DNA of 64,000 nucleotides from G965212005 sp965212005. Its GTDB lineage: Bacteria > Pseudomonadota > Gammaproteobacteria > Porifericomitales > Porifericomitaceae. This document shows positions 17,546-24,864 of the stretch, one piece after another. Both the position numbers and the translations under genes were made by a program. The stretch lies in assembly GCA_965212005.1 (NCBI GenBank), contig OZ243038.1:1116001-1180000 (forward strand), read 5' to 3'. The first letter of the stretch is position 1. Each line of letters begins with the position of its first letter. The notes beneath the pieces are model-generated. The model searched no databases. It had not been told where the DNA came from and worked only from the letters and a program-made list of their open reading frames with translations.

Positions 17546-18145
17546 TCAGTGCGCCGCAGGGCGGTCGAAAGTCATCTTGCGCAAAGTCCGATCCTTTCTC
17601 ACAAAATGATGATACAAGGCAGCCAGCATGTGACCGATTATCAGCATCCACACCAGAAGCGCACCGCCTATGTCCTTATGTATAAAATCTATGGGCCTCT
17701 CAAACTCCTTGAAGCTCATGCCCAACCCGTCCGATACCAACGTGGCAAACGCCTGGGTATCCGGGAACCTGGTAATATCGAAGCTGAGGAAATATTCGGT
17801 ATTCACGCCGGTGCCCATATACCCGGTCAGCGGCATCCCGATCATCACCACGTACAACAGGTAATGCCCCCAGTGCGCCGCCAACTGCCCAAGACGCGGG
17901 CCTGGTTCCTGAGCCGGCGCACGGTTCATAATCTTCCAGAAAATCCTGAGCACAACCAGCGCCGCGATGGTAAGGCCCACCGAGAAATGCAATTGCAGGG
18001 CTATCCAGTTTTCCGGCGTATCCTTTTCAGTAAACCAGCGCCGATAATAGACCGTGCAATAGGATCCCAGAAAAAGCAACGCCATCCCCCAATGCAGCCA
18101 CTTGGCAACGGAGCCGTAATTTTCTGCGGTATTCTTAAGTGCCAT
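17546..18145 (-). CDS. Cytochrome b561 family protein
   Basis: 199 residues from the ATG at 18145. Four hydrophobic helices carry the expected haem-ligand histidines: AKWLHWGMALL, LQLHFSVGL, HWGHYLLYVVMIGMPLTGY and IDFIHKDIGG/IIGHMLAALYHHF. A membrane di-haem protein that passes electrons from quinol or small reductants. Convergent with the AGPS-like gene and not in an obvious operon. Confidence 0.88.
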   Translation of the reverse strand: MALKNTAENYGSVAKWLHWGMALLFLGSYCTVYYRRWFTEKDTPENWIALQLHFSVGLTIAALVVLRIFWKIMNRAPAQEPGPRLGQLAAHWGHYLLYVVMIGMPLTGYMGTGVNTEYFLSFDITRFPDTQAFATLVSDGLGMSFKEFERPIDFIHKDIGGALLVWMLIIGHMLAALYHHFVRKDRTLRKMTFDRPAAH

Positions 18146-18639
18146 CGAGAATGAGCAACCTGCTTGCAAGCTCTGCCTCGGACGGGACGATCTCTGCTTG
18201 CATGACCATCTCCCCCGATACCCGGCAGGAAGCAGATCATCCTAAGCCCCCCGGCCGGCAAAAGCAACGCAGGGCGCGCCGTTCCCAGCCGTTATCAAAT
18301 GCTGCCAGCCCAAAAGCGACACGCTTGATATTGCCTGCCTGGTGAACCGGCCGGGCTACATGCCCGGTTCCAGGGTGAGCGAGGTTTCCCGCCGCCGGGT
18401 ACGAGCCTCGCAGTGCACCTGATCCTGCACCTTGGATGCGCGCACCGGGGACAGGTCTTCCCTTGCGCCCTCCGGGGCTTCGATGAGGGTATGGGGTGCT
18501 GTGGCGGTCCCGAGGCGCATGGCCAGGAGTTGGCCGCCCTGCCCGGCGGCGCCATCTCATTCCTGCTTTCTGACCAGGGGTGGGGTTCAAGCGAAAAAAA
18601 ACTATTGATGAAGACCACTTAATTTTATCAAGCGTTGTA
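18146..18639. other. 494 bp with no recognisable gene
   Basis: The junction between backbone and integron. No convincing coding frame is seen on either strand. The lost C-terminal part of intI would have lain here, so this is probably the deletion junction. Confidence 0.55.
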
Positions 18640-18660
18640 ATCGGAACTACAACACTTGAT
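18627..18660. repeat. Inverted repeat at the truncated end of intI
   Basis: ATCAAG-C-GTTGTA, an 8-nt loop, then TACAAC-A-CTTGAT: arms of 13 nt with one mismatch. It coincides with the point where integrase homology stops. It could be a hairpin, a protein-binding site or the footprint of the event that cut the gene. Confidence 0.6.
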
Positions 18661-19347
18661 GTTGCCACCGGCAGATCAATATCCGCTGACTTAAAAGCCT
18701 ACATAATCCGCTCTTTATTCGCCGGCTTAAGGCGACCGTGGACCAACGGACCACTTGAACGCCGGGAAAACAAACTGCCAAATCCTGTTCATGGCTTCGT
18801 TTCACACGCTCAAGGTGCGTCTGCAAATCCAGCGTCACCGAATGCGGCAACATCACCACACGATCCTTCTCCCCCTTGCCACGACGCACCGTAACAGCCT
18901 GATAATCAAAATCCACGTCCTGAACGCGCATCCGCACCAGTTCCATCAGGCGCAAACCACAACCGTATAACAAACGTACCGGCAAGAGATGTCGCGGGTC
19001 AACACACGCAAAGCGCCTGTACCTTGTTTCGTGTCAAAACCGTCGGAATATGCCTGGGTTTCTTCGCACGCACCACATTTTCCACCCAGGGCGGTTTCAT
19101 ATCCAGCACCCGCTTATACAAAAAGACCAATGCTGATAACGCCTGATTCTGCGTCGCCGAAGACACGTTGCGCTCCACAGCCCAACTGTTCCAGTTCCGC
19201 CTTGCCCATAAGGTTCGGGTGTTTTTTGCTGTGGAATAAAATGTACTGTCTAATCCAGCTGACGTAACTCTCTTCCGTACGGATTGGATAGTGTAACGCA
19301 CTAATTCACTGACGCACCTGGTCTAACAGCTTTGGTGTGTTTTGCAT
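18640..19347 (-). pseudogene. intI: Integron integrase IntI, broken and C-terminally truncated
   Basis: Reading from ATG at 19347, the protein starts MQNTPKLLDQVRQ and meets a TGA at codon 14. It continues ISALHYPIRTEESYVSWIRQ, shifts frame, then reads AVERNVSSATQNQALSALVF and PPWVENVVRAKKPRHIPTVL. It shifts again into LLYGCGLRLMELVRMRVQDV and KGEKDRVVMLPHS, with the integron-specific stretch around HEQDLAVCFPGV. A last fragment, ADIDLPVATS, marks the loss of the C-terminal HTLRHSFATH and catalytic Tyr region. At least one nonsense mutation, two frameshifts and a truncation make it dead. It points away from the cassette array, the standard integron layout. Confidence 0.93.
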
Positions 19348-19350
19348 AAA

Positions 19351-19508
19351 TTATTTGTTGAATCTTTGTCTGCCTAATGTTTAAATGTATATTCTAACTA
19401 CTATATAAAGCCATTATATTTGTCCAAAGACAATACGAAAATCAGAGAGTTTTTATTGGATTTATATATTTGTTGTGTTATATTTAGTCTTTATAATTAT
19501 AGTTAGGG
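19351..19508 (+). repeat. attI-like leader, copy 1 (integrase-proximal)
   Basis: AT-rich region between intI and the first cassette, ending in the core site GTTAGGG (19502-19508). It contains TTGGAT (19456-19461) and TATATT (19479-19484) 17 bp apart, a promoter-like pair pointing into the array. Related copies occur at 29849, 30798, 55048, 58413 and 59243. Confidence 0.75.
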
Positions 19509-19581
19509 CTCAACTCCATATCCCCAGCATCTCTATAACATTTAAGATCGCTGTAGCATAATATTAGGAAAATTAAGCGTC

Positions 19582-19598
19582 GTTGTAAGGATTGCAAC
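19582..19598 (+). promoter_or_regulatory. Hairpin enclosing the ribosome-binding site
   Basis: GTTGTAA-GGA-TTGCAAC forms a 7-bp stem (one G-U) immediately before the ATG at 19599. The AAGGA Shine-Dalgarno lies in the loop and stem, so translation of the first cassette may depend on opening it. Confidence 0.5.
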
Positions 19599-19781
19599 AT
19601 GTCAGAAGAATCAGAAGACAAGAAACTACCTGAAGGTGGTAAAGCAGCAAAAATATCCAGAGGGGCTTTACAAGCCGTTGGTGGCGCTGTTCTATTTGCA
19701 GGAGGAATATTTTCTGCAATAGCTGGGGCATGGTCTGAAGGTGAGCAAGATAAAGCTAATCGCTTTATAAACTTCAGGTGA
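19599..19781 (+). CDS. Small single-span membrane protein, first cassette
   Basis: 60 residues. A charged, acidic N-terminus (MSEESEDKKLPEGGK) is followed by one glycine-rich hydrophobic segment, LQAVGGAVLFAGGIFSAIA, and a polar tail. Four bp separate it from the next gene, so one cassette carries both genes. Unknown function; a partner role with the following repeat protein is likely. Confidence 0.75.
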   Translation: MSEESEDKKLPEGGKAAKISRGALQAVGGAVLFAGGIFSAIAGAWSEGEQDKANRFINFR

Positions 19782-19785
19782 AATC

Positions 19786-20202
19786 ATGACTAGAAATACA
19801 TGGCCTCGTAATCAAAGTACTGCTTCTGGCGGTGGATTATCAACTGCTTCAGGTGGTGGTATGTCTACTGCTTCTGGTGGTGGAGCATCCACTGCTTCAG
19901 GCGGTGGCATGTCTACTGCTTCAGGTGGCGGCATGTCCACAGCATCAGGTGGTGGGTTATCTACGGCATCAGGCGGTGGATTATCAACAGCATCTGGCGG
20001 AGGTTTATCTACGGCTTCGGGTGGTGGACTATCTACTGCTAGTGGTGGGGGGCTTTCAACCGCAGCTGGAGGTGGTATGTCTACAACCGCCTGTGCAAAT
20101 CCATACAGAAGTAATATTCCACCATGGCCTGTATTTATTAAAGAACTAGAAAAACGTGGTATGACTCAGTACGCTGATATGATTCGAAAATATTTAAGAT
20201 AA
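19786..20202 (+). CDS. Gly/Ser-rich repeat protein with eleven STASGGG units
   Basis: 138 residues. Residues about 11-98 are eleven repeats of the 8-residue unit STASGGG(L/M/A), the last STAAGGGM. A compact C-terminal part follows: NPYRSNIPPWPVFIKELEKR. The repeats differ at many third codon positions, so the protein sequence is kept while the DNA drifts. The pattern recalls proteins with a GGGLSTGPGGG beta-flower repeat; I am not certain of the family. Second gene of the two-gene first cassette. Confidence 0.8.
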   Translation: MTRNTWPRNQSTASGGGLSTASGGGMSTASGGGASTASGGGMSTASGGGMSTASGGGLSTASGGGLSTASGGGLSTASGGGLSTASGGGLSTAAGGGMSTTACANPYRSNIPPWPVFIKELEKRGMTQYADMIRKYLR

Positions 20203-20213
20203 GCGTTAACCGT

Positions 20214-20268
20214 ACCTAACAAGAAAATCCAGGTGACGCCTACGGCGCACCTGATTTAGGCGTTATGT
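20214..20268 (+). other. attC site 1
   Basis: Starts ACCTAAC, ends GTTATGT. The inner stem CAGGTG/CACCTG encloses a GACGCC-type loop. Ends the two-gene first cassette. Confidence 0.85.
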
Positions 20269-20300
20269 AGTCATGGATAAACACTATTCAGGAGAATTAA

Positions 20301-20585
20301 ATGGGTATTTTGGATAAAGCCAAAGAACTAACTGATAAAGTTTCTAATTCAGTGACTGAATTCAGTAGCGATGAGGTTATCGCTACTGTAGTAATGAAAG
20401 CTGTAGAGAAACAGGAAAAGGTAAATGCCCTTCTTAAAGAAAAAGGATCGAATTATAGAGTGAATGATATCGAGTTGCAAATGGGAATTCCACCAACAAT
20501 TACATTTGGAGTTCGTCGAAACTCTGATAAAGATGAAAGTAAACTTGAGAGTAGCGACGTTGAAGAAGGTATTACAGATACATAA
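20301..20585 (+). CDS. Hypothetical cassette protein, 94 aa
   Basis: Soluble, charged protein with RBS AGGAG before the ATG. The N-terminus MGILDKAKELTDKVSN looks helical and amphipathic. A central segment reads YRVNDIELQMGIPPTITFGV. No family recognised. The stop lies inside the attC start. Confidence 0.75.
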   Translation: MGILDKAKELTDKVSNSVTEFSSDEVIATVVMKAVEKQEKVNALLKEKGSNYRVNDIELQMGIPPTITFGVRRNSDKDESKLESSDVEEGITDT

Positions 20586-20636
20586 CAAGTCATTCCAGGG
20601 GAGTTCGTACCTCGCCCCCTGAACTTGACGTTAGGG
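20580..20636 (+). other. attC site 2
   Basis: ACATAAC to GTTAGGG with inner stem CAGGGG/CCCCTG. The IS3 element starts 5 bp later, so the following cassette was interrupted or lost. Confidence 0.85.
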
Positions 20637-20714
20637 TCGCTGACCTTTCCCCCGAAAAGGTAGCCAGTTTCAAAGAGACTTTTCCCATAGAATCGACCCT
20701 ATGGAGGTCTCAAA

Positions 20715-20981
20715 ATGAAAGGCAAGCGTTACAGTGAAGAACAGATCATTGGTATTTTGAAGGAGCATGAAGCTGGCATGCCGGCGCAGAACGTGGTCCG
20801 TAAGCACGGCATAGCCAACGGCACGCTGTATCGATGGAAAGCGAAGTATGGTGGCATGGAGGTCTAGCAAGCAAAGCGATTGCGGGCGCTTGAGGCGGAG
20901 AATGCGAAGTTGAAGCGATTGTTGGCCGATACGTTGCTGGAAAAGACCGCACTGGAGGACGTACTCGGAAAAAAATGGTGA
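20715..20981 (+). pseudogene. IS3-family OrfA with internal amber codon (copy A)
   Basis: Starts MKGKRYSEEQIIGILKEHEA, a helix-turn-helix OrfA. TAG replaces the Ser codon 51 after GGMEV; the frame then continues QAKRLRALEAENAKLKRLL (leucine zipper) to a TGA at 20979. The same amber codon occurs in copy B. Confidence 0.88.
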
Positions 20982-21794
20982 GGCCGGCGCAGCGACGCGG
21001 CGCCGTCGTGTATAGGCAGTCGGCCTATCCCATGAGTCAACGCAGGGCGTGCCGGCTGGCACTACTGAGCCGCAAAGCGGCTGCCTACCAAGCCATTCCA
21101 CACAATGACGGCGCACTAAAAGAGCGGCTCAAGGAACTGGCCGAGCGCTACCCGCGATACGGGTATCTGATGTTGCCAAGCATTGCTCAAGGCCCAGGGC
21201 CTGGTGGTCAACCGCAAACGCACCTATCGACTGTATACAGCGCTCGGCATGCCAATAAGAACCAGGCGGCGTAAGAAGCTCCACCAACCTCGGATACCGA
21301 TGGCATTACCTACCCGGGTGAACGAACGTTGGTCATTGGACTTTGTGCACGACCAATTGGCGAATGGCCGACGGTTCCGGATCCTAAGCATCATAGATGA
21401 CTTCTCTCGAAAATGTGTTGGTCAACTGGTTGACACGTCCATCTCCGGCGCTCGTCTGGCGCGCTATCTGGATGAACTCGCCATGACGCGCTCATTGCCC
21501 ACCTCGATCGTACTGGACAATGGTCCGGAACTGACCAGCAAGGCCATGTTTTTCTGGGCACACAAAACCAAAGTAAAACTCTGCTTCATCCAGCCTGGGA
21601 AACCAACACAAAATGCGTTTGTTGAGAGCTTCAACGGACGCTTCCGTGACGGCTGCCTGAATCAACATTGGTTTAGGTCGCTCAATGATGCCAGGCAGAT
21701 CATCAACGACTGGCGACATCACTACAACCATGTACGACCACACAGCTCATTGGGCTATCGGGCACCGACCGTGTTCGAAGCACAGGCTGCATGA
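20975..21794 (+). pseudogene. IS3-family transposase OrfB with a frameshift (copy A)
   Basis: The first frame reads RPAQRRGAVVYRQSAY to YPRYGYLML. An extra base near 21175 then shifts it. The rest reads LKAQGLVVNRKRTYRLY through the DDE core: SLDFVHD, VLDNGPEL and FVESFNGR. All three catalytic acidic residues survive. The same shift is present in copy B. Confidence 0.9.
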
Positions 21795-21856
21795 TATGAT
21801 GTTTTTGTCTCTCTTTGAATGGCTACCCAACAGGGGGAAGGTCAAGTTTTGTGTAC

Positions 21857-21924
21857 TCATAACAAATCGCTCAAGACGGACGTAAAAAGCATGGCTTGCG
21901 CTCCTTTTAGCTCAGGCGTTATGT
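21857..21924 (+). other. attC site 3
   Basis: TCATAAC to GTTATGT, with GACGGAC and a TTTAGCTCAGGC right arm. Immediately right of IS copy A; the cassette gene it served has been lost. Confidence 0.75.
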
Positions 21925-21943
21925 ATCACAGAGAGGGCGATAC

Positions 21944-22057
21944 GTGAATCCGGCGAAGTCTTGGCTGCTGTTCCTCTTCTTGGTCGCGTTTTCTGCCGAA
22001 GGTGCTGATACCGAAATGTTGGTAGAAGGAAGATGGGCGTCGAGATTTCTACATTGA
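21944..22057 (+). CDS. Tiny signal-peptide-like cassette ORF, copy 1
   Basis: 37 residues from GTG with GAGGG upstream. An N-terminal hydrophobic stretch, SWLLFLFLVAFSAEGAD, looks like a signal peptide. A near-identical copy lies at 24674-24787. Too short to recognise; it may be a truncated secreted protein or a real micropeptide. Confidence 0.5.
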   Translation: MNPAKSWLLFLFLVAFSAEGADTEMLVEGRWASRFLH

Positions 22058-22058
22058 A

Positions 22059-22130
22059 CACTAACAAACGCATGCAGACGAACTTCGGCAAGCTAGCGCT
22101 TGCCTCAGCCGCTGATGCGGAGCGTTAGGC
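22059..22130 (+). other. attC site 4
   Basis: CTAACAAACGCATGCAG to GATGCGGAGCGTTAGGC, a canonical site of this array. Confidence 0.92.
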
Positions 22131-22134
22131 GCAT

Positions 22135-22554
22135 ATGAAACTGAGAATCATCATTTCATATCTAGGAATTCCAGCGATATTGGCTACAGGAGGCGTATTT
22201 CTCTATGCGCTCCGGGAGCCATTTAGCCTCGAAATGTTGTCAGTATTAATAGTTAGTTTCTTGTTTTATGCAGTCCCATATTTGTTGTGGACCGTTATTA
22301 TTGCTGTTAGCAAACCATCAAACATAGTCGCACATTCAGGTTTCATCGCATCAACGTTGGCACTAGTTTTAATTGCAAGTGTTTGGTTTATCCCGGGAGA
22401 CACATCAGGGCTACAGTGGAGGCTTTATTGGCCGCTTGCAATAATCTTGCTTTTCGTTGTGCCAGGTGCAGTGGCTGTTTATGTGCATGTGCGTAAAAAG
22501 GCGCCTAACACGGCGCTCCAGTCGACGCCAAAAAGAGGCGCGGATGAGCTATAA
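22135..22554 (+). CDS. Four-helix membrane protein, copy 1
   Basis: 139 residues with about four hydrophobic helices, for example IIISYLGIPAILATGG and WPLAIILLFVVPGAVAVYV. The last 18 or so residues (PNTALQSTPKRG) are encoded by the attC itself, so the recombination site is translated. A paralogue lies at 24865. Unknown function. Confidence 0.75.
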   Translation: MKLRIIISYLGIPAILATGGVFLYALREPFSLEMLSVLIVSFLFYAVPYLLWTVIIAVSKPSNIVAHSGFIASTLALVLIASVWFIPGDTSGLQWRLYWPLAIILLFVVPGAVAVYVHVRKKAPNTALQSTPKRGADEL

Positions 22555-22562
22555 CGTTAGGC
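22503..22562 (+). other. attC site 5
   Basis: GCCTAAC to GTTAGGC. It overlaps the 3' end of the preceding coding region. Confidence 0.9.
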
Positions 22563-22578
22563 AACCGGGAAAAATCAC

Positions 22579-23010
22579 ATGATATTTACGATAATTGCTT
22601 TGTTCTCATGCGGTACGTTTTTCGGAGCGGCCATCTATATTTCACTAGCCCAACATCCAGCGGCAATTGAAGCTGGTGTTTCTGTTGGTGGACGATTTTT
22701 TCCACCGATGTATAAGCGGGCCGCGCCAATGCAGATTACCCTTGCCCTCGTTGGTTGTGTATCAGGACTGATTGCCTGGTACGTCACCGGCAATATTATT
22801 TGGGTACTTGGTGCCATATTTCTTATTTCGGTTGTTCCGATAACACTTGTCCTAATAAAACCAATTAACTATGTATTGCTTGAACCCGAAAATGATCCTG
22901 AATCGGAAAACACTCAGCAATTGTTATTGAGGTGGGGACCAAAGCATTGGATTCGATCGGTTGTAAGTGGGATATCATTTGTACTTTACATCATCGCAAC
23001 GGTTGCCTAA
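22579..23010 (+). CDS. DUF1772-like membrane protein
   Basis: 143 residues with four hydrophobic segments. The N-terminal FGAAIYISLAQHPA and FFPPMYKRAAPMQ resemble the DUF1772 (anthrone-oxygenase-like) family. The family link is from motif memory only. Flanked by attC sites 5 and 6, so a single-gene cassette. Confidence 0.7.
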   Translation: MIFTIIALFSCGTFFGAAIYISLAQHPAAIEAGVSVGGRFFPPMYKRAAPMQITLALVGCVSGLIAWYVTGNIIWVLGAIFLISVVPITLVLIKPINYVLLEPENDPESENTQQLLLRWGPKHWIRSVVSGISFVLYIIATVA

Positions 23011-23065
23011 CAAACGCATGCAGTCGGACGAAGCAAAGCTGCGCCGCTGATGCGGAGCGTTAGGC
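23005..23065 (+). other. attC site 6
   Basis: GCCTAACAAACGCATGCAG to GATGCGGAGCGTTAGGC. Confidence 0.92.
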
Positions 23066-23084
23066 GGCTAGGAGAACTACGGTA

Positions 23085-23612
23085 GTGAGATTTGACATCT
23101 ACGGACCATACGAGCTTGAGAGAATGCGAGGCGGCTTAATCGCATCGACTGCAGATGCCCGACGTCAGTACTGGGAACGGATAGATGGTGAGATCCCTGG
23201 CTTGTCCGGTGCTTGTGGATGCTATGTCTTCGGAATCCAAGCGTCTCGAGGCACCTTGCCGTGGTACGTCGGAAAGGCTGAGAAACAATCGTTCTCGAAA
23301 GAGTGCTTTTCTGCCCATAAGATAAACCATTTCAATAGCGCCACAGTTGGGAGAAGAGGCAAACCGGTTTTGTTTCTACTACCGAAAGTCGCGCAGACAG
23401 GTAAATTTCTGAAGCCAACAACCTCTGTGAGAAAGGCCATCCCTGAGCTGGAGTCGCTCTTAATAGGCATGGCGGTCGCCCGAAATTCTAGACTCCTAAA
23501 TACCAAGGGAACTCGAATGTTGAGAGAACTCAAAGTTGAAGGCCTGATCAACAGTGACAGGAAGGCGCAAGGGGGCGCTGCGGGTGCTCTCAGGAAGACG
23601 CTGGGTGCATAA
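23085..23612 (+). CDS. GIY-YIG-like cassette protein
   Basis: 175 residues from GTG with RBS AGGAG. GCYVFGIQASRG, then LPWYVGKAEKQSFSKE and CFSAHKINHF resemble the GIY-YIG fold core (a Tyr pair with WYVGK). Functions in this superfamily include DNA nicking; no activity can be assigned here. Confidence 0.6.
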   Translation: MRFDIYGPYELERMRGGLIASTADARRQYWERIDGEIPGLSGACGCYVFGIQASRGTLPWYVGKAEKQSFSKECFSAHKINHFNSATVGRRGKPVLFLLPKVAQTGKFLKPTTSVRKAIPELESLLIGMAVARNSRLLNTKGTRMLRELKVEGLINSDRKAQGGAAGALRKTLGA

Positions 23613-23615
23613 GCG

Positions 23616-23687
23616 GCCTAACAAGGCGCTGCAGCTGACGGCCAACCCGCTACGCGGCTTGTCCGCAGCTGAGCTTGGTCGTTAGGC
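23616..23687 (+). other. attC site 7
   Basis: GCCTAACAAGGCGCTGCAG to GAGCTTGGTCGTTAGGC, of the second attC subtype in this array. Confidence 0.92.
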
Positions 23688-23706
23688 GTCACGGGAGCGC
23701 GTTCAG

Positions 23707-24105
23707 ATGCTTCACCCTAAGCAATTTGAGGTCAACGAAGCCTGGCTGGTATTTCGTCTCAACAACAAACCCATCCGGACAGAGCGTGATGGAGACTTTA
23801 ACTGCATCGCGCTGATGGATGCGGCGAGTTGTTTCATTCTCGGTTCCGAACTCACTCCCGTGGATTCCGTGGAGATCCCTCAAGAGATATTCCACAGCTT
23901 ATTGAAACACGCAGAACATCATACAACGCAGCTGCCAAGGACGCTCTTCATCCCAAGTGAGGAGATGGCTGATTTGATCACTCGTAGGGCAAATGAACTC
24001 AACATCGACGTGGTGCAAGTCTCAGAAAACGAGCTTCTCATCTTTACCGGAGAAGCGCGCGACGGTTTTGCCGAGCAGTTTGAGGGAGCATCCGATGAGC
24101 CATAG
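23707..24105 (+). CDS. Hypothetical cassette protein, 132 aa
   Basis: Soluble alpha/beta-looking protein: EAWLVFRLNNKPIR, CIALMDAASCFILGSEL and PRTLFIPSEEMADLI. No family recognised with confidence. Single-gene cassette between attC 7 and 8. Confidence 0.75.
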   Translation: MLHPKQFEVNEAWLVFRLNNKPIRTERDGDFNCIALMDAASCFILGSELTPVDSVEIPQEIFHSLLKHAEHHTTQLPRTLFIPSEEMADLITRRANELNIDVVQVSENELLIFTGEARDGFAEQFEGASDEP

Positions 24106-24165
24106 ATCAAATCTCGAGCCGCTGCCAACGCCGCAAGCAATACTCTGCGACGTTTTCCATCTGAC

Positions 24166-24264
24166 GCCTAACCCATCGCTCCAGCGGACTCGACAAAGTG
24201 TCATCCTTTTTGCGAATGAAAAAAGGATGACACTTTGCTCAGCCGTTGAGCTCAACCGTTATGA
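24166..24264 (+). other. attC site 8 with a long terminal stem
   Basis: GCCTAAC to GTTATGA. The variable terminal structure holds a perfect 17-bp stem, AAAGTGTCATCCTTTTT, closed by 7 nt, far longer than in its neighbours. Confidence 0.88.
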
Positions 24265-24338
24265 GGATGGGAGTCGTTGATAAAATTTATTGGTTAGACT
24301 AAAATACGCTCCGAGCAAAGATATACAGGAGGTGCGTC

Positions 24339-24583
24339 ATGAAAACTCCAATCCAATCCAACAACTTCTTCTTTTGAGCCGAGTAGCAAACGGAGAAGAG
24401 GTTTCCCATCTGAAACCAAAGTTAAACGTGGCAAGAGATTTGTTCACGGTAATAAAGAGCTTGTCGAAAAGCTCGGCAGAAATGATCCCTGCCCTTGCGG
24501 ATCAAGCCGTAGGTTTCAAATCGTGTTGCCTGAAATCAGGTAAATATGATGGCATCCTCAGAAATGATTATTTCAGAGAATGA
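24339..24583 (+). CDS. SEC-C zinc-motif protein requiring two +1 frameshifts, copy 1
   Basis: RBS AGGAGG precedes the ATG at 24339. Frame 0 ends after 12 codons at TTT TGA (24372-24377). Skipping T24375 opens a frame reading EPSSKRRRGFPSETKVKRGK and then GRNDPCPCGSSRRF, the SEC-C zinc motif. Skipping C24517 after TTT (24514-24516) continues KSCCLKSGKYDG and ends DYFRE. The product would be 80 residues, with all four Cys of the C-P-C...C-C motif restored. The copy at 55844 needs shifts at the same two codons. Either programmed frameshifting or an inherited double lesion; conservation of the composite frame favours the first. Confidence 0.75.
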
Positions 24584-24593
24584 ATAACCATCC

Positions 24594-24654
24594 TCATAAC
24601 AAGGCGCTGCAGTCCGACCGGCCTACGGCCGGCGGCTGAGCGCGGGGGTTATGT
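24594..24654 (+). other. attC site 9
   Basis: TCATAAC to GTTATGT, with GACCGGCC/GGCCGGC inner arms. Confidence 0.88.
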
Positions 24655-24673
24655 ATCACAGGGAGGGCGATAC

Positions 24674-24787
24674 GTGAATCCGGCGAAGTCTTGGCTGCTG
24701 TTCCTCTTCTTGGTCTCGTTTTCTGCTGAAGGTGCTGATACCGAAATGTTGGTAGAAGGAAGATGGGCGTCGAGATTTCTACATTGA
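24674..24787 (+). CDS. Tiny signal-peptide-like cassette ORF, copy 2
   Basis: 37 residues, near-identical to 21944-22057 (one Ala to Ser change plus synonymous changes). Part of a duplicated two-cassette unit. Confidence 0.5.
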   Translation: MNPAKSWLLFLFLVSFSAEGADTEMLVEGRWASRFLH

Positions 24788-24788
24788 A

Positions 24789-24860
24789 CACTAACAAACG
24801 CATGCAGACGGACTTCGGCAAGCTAGCGCTTGCCTCAGCCGCTGATGCGGAGCGTTAGGC
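24789..24860 (+). other. attC site 10
   Basis: Near-identical to attC 4; ends GATGCGGAGCGTTAGGC. Confidence 0.92.
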
Positions 24861-24864
24861 GCAT

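Larger units (their letters stand above)
20641..21844 (+). mobile_element. IS3-family element (IS407-like), full-length copy A
   Basis: 1204 bp with imperfect terminal inverted repeats, TGACCTTTCCCCCGAAAAGG and its partner ending CAGGGGGAAGGTCA. It carries orfA and orfB typical of IS3. No target-site duplication is visible at the two flanks. Copies or fragments of the same element occur at 31586, 48844, 52010 and 53003, plus a solo end at 60904. Confidence 0.93.
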
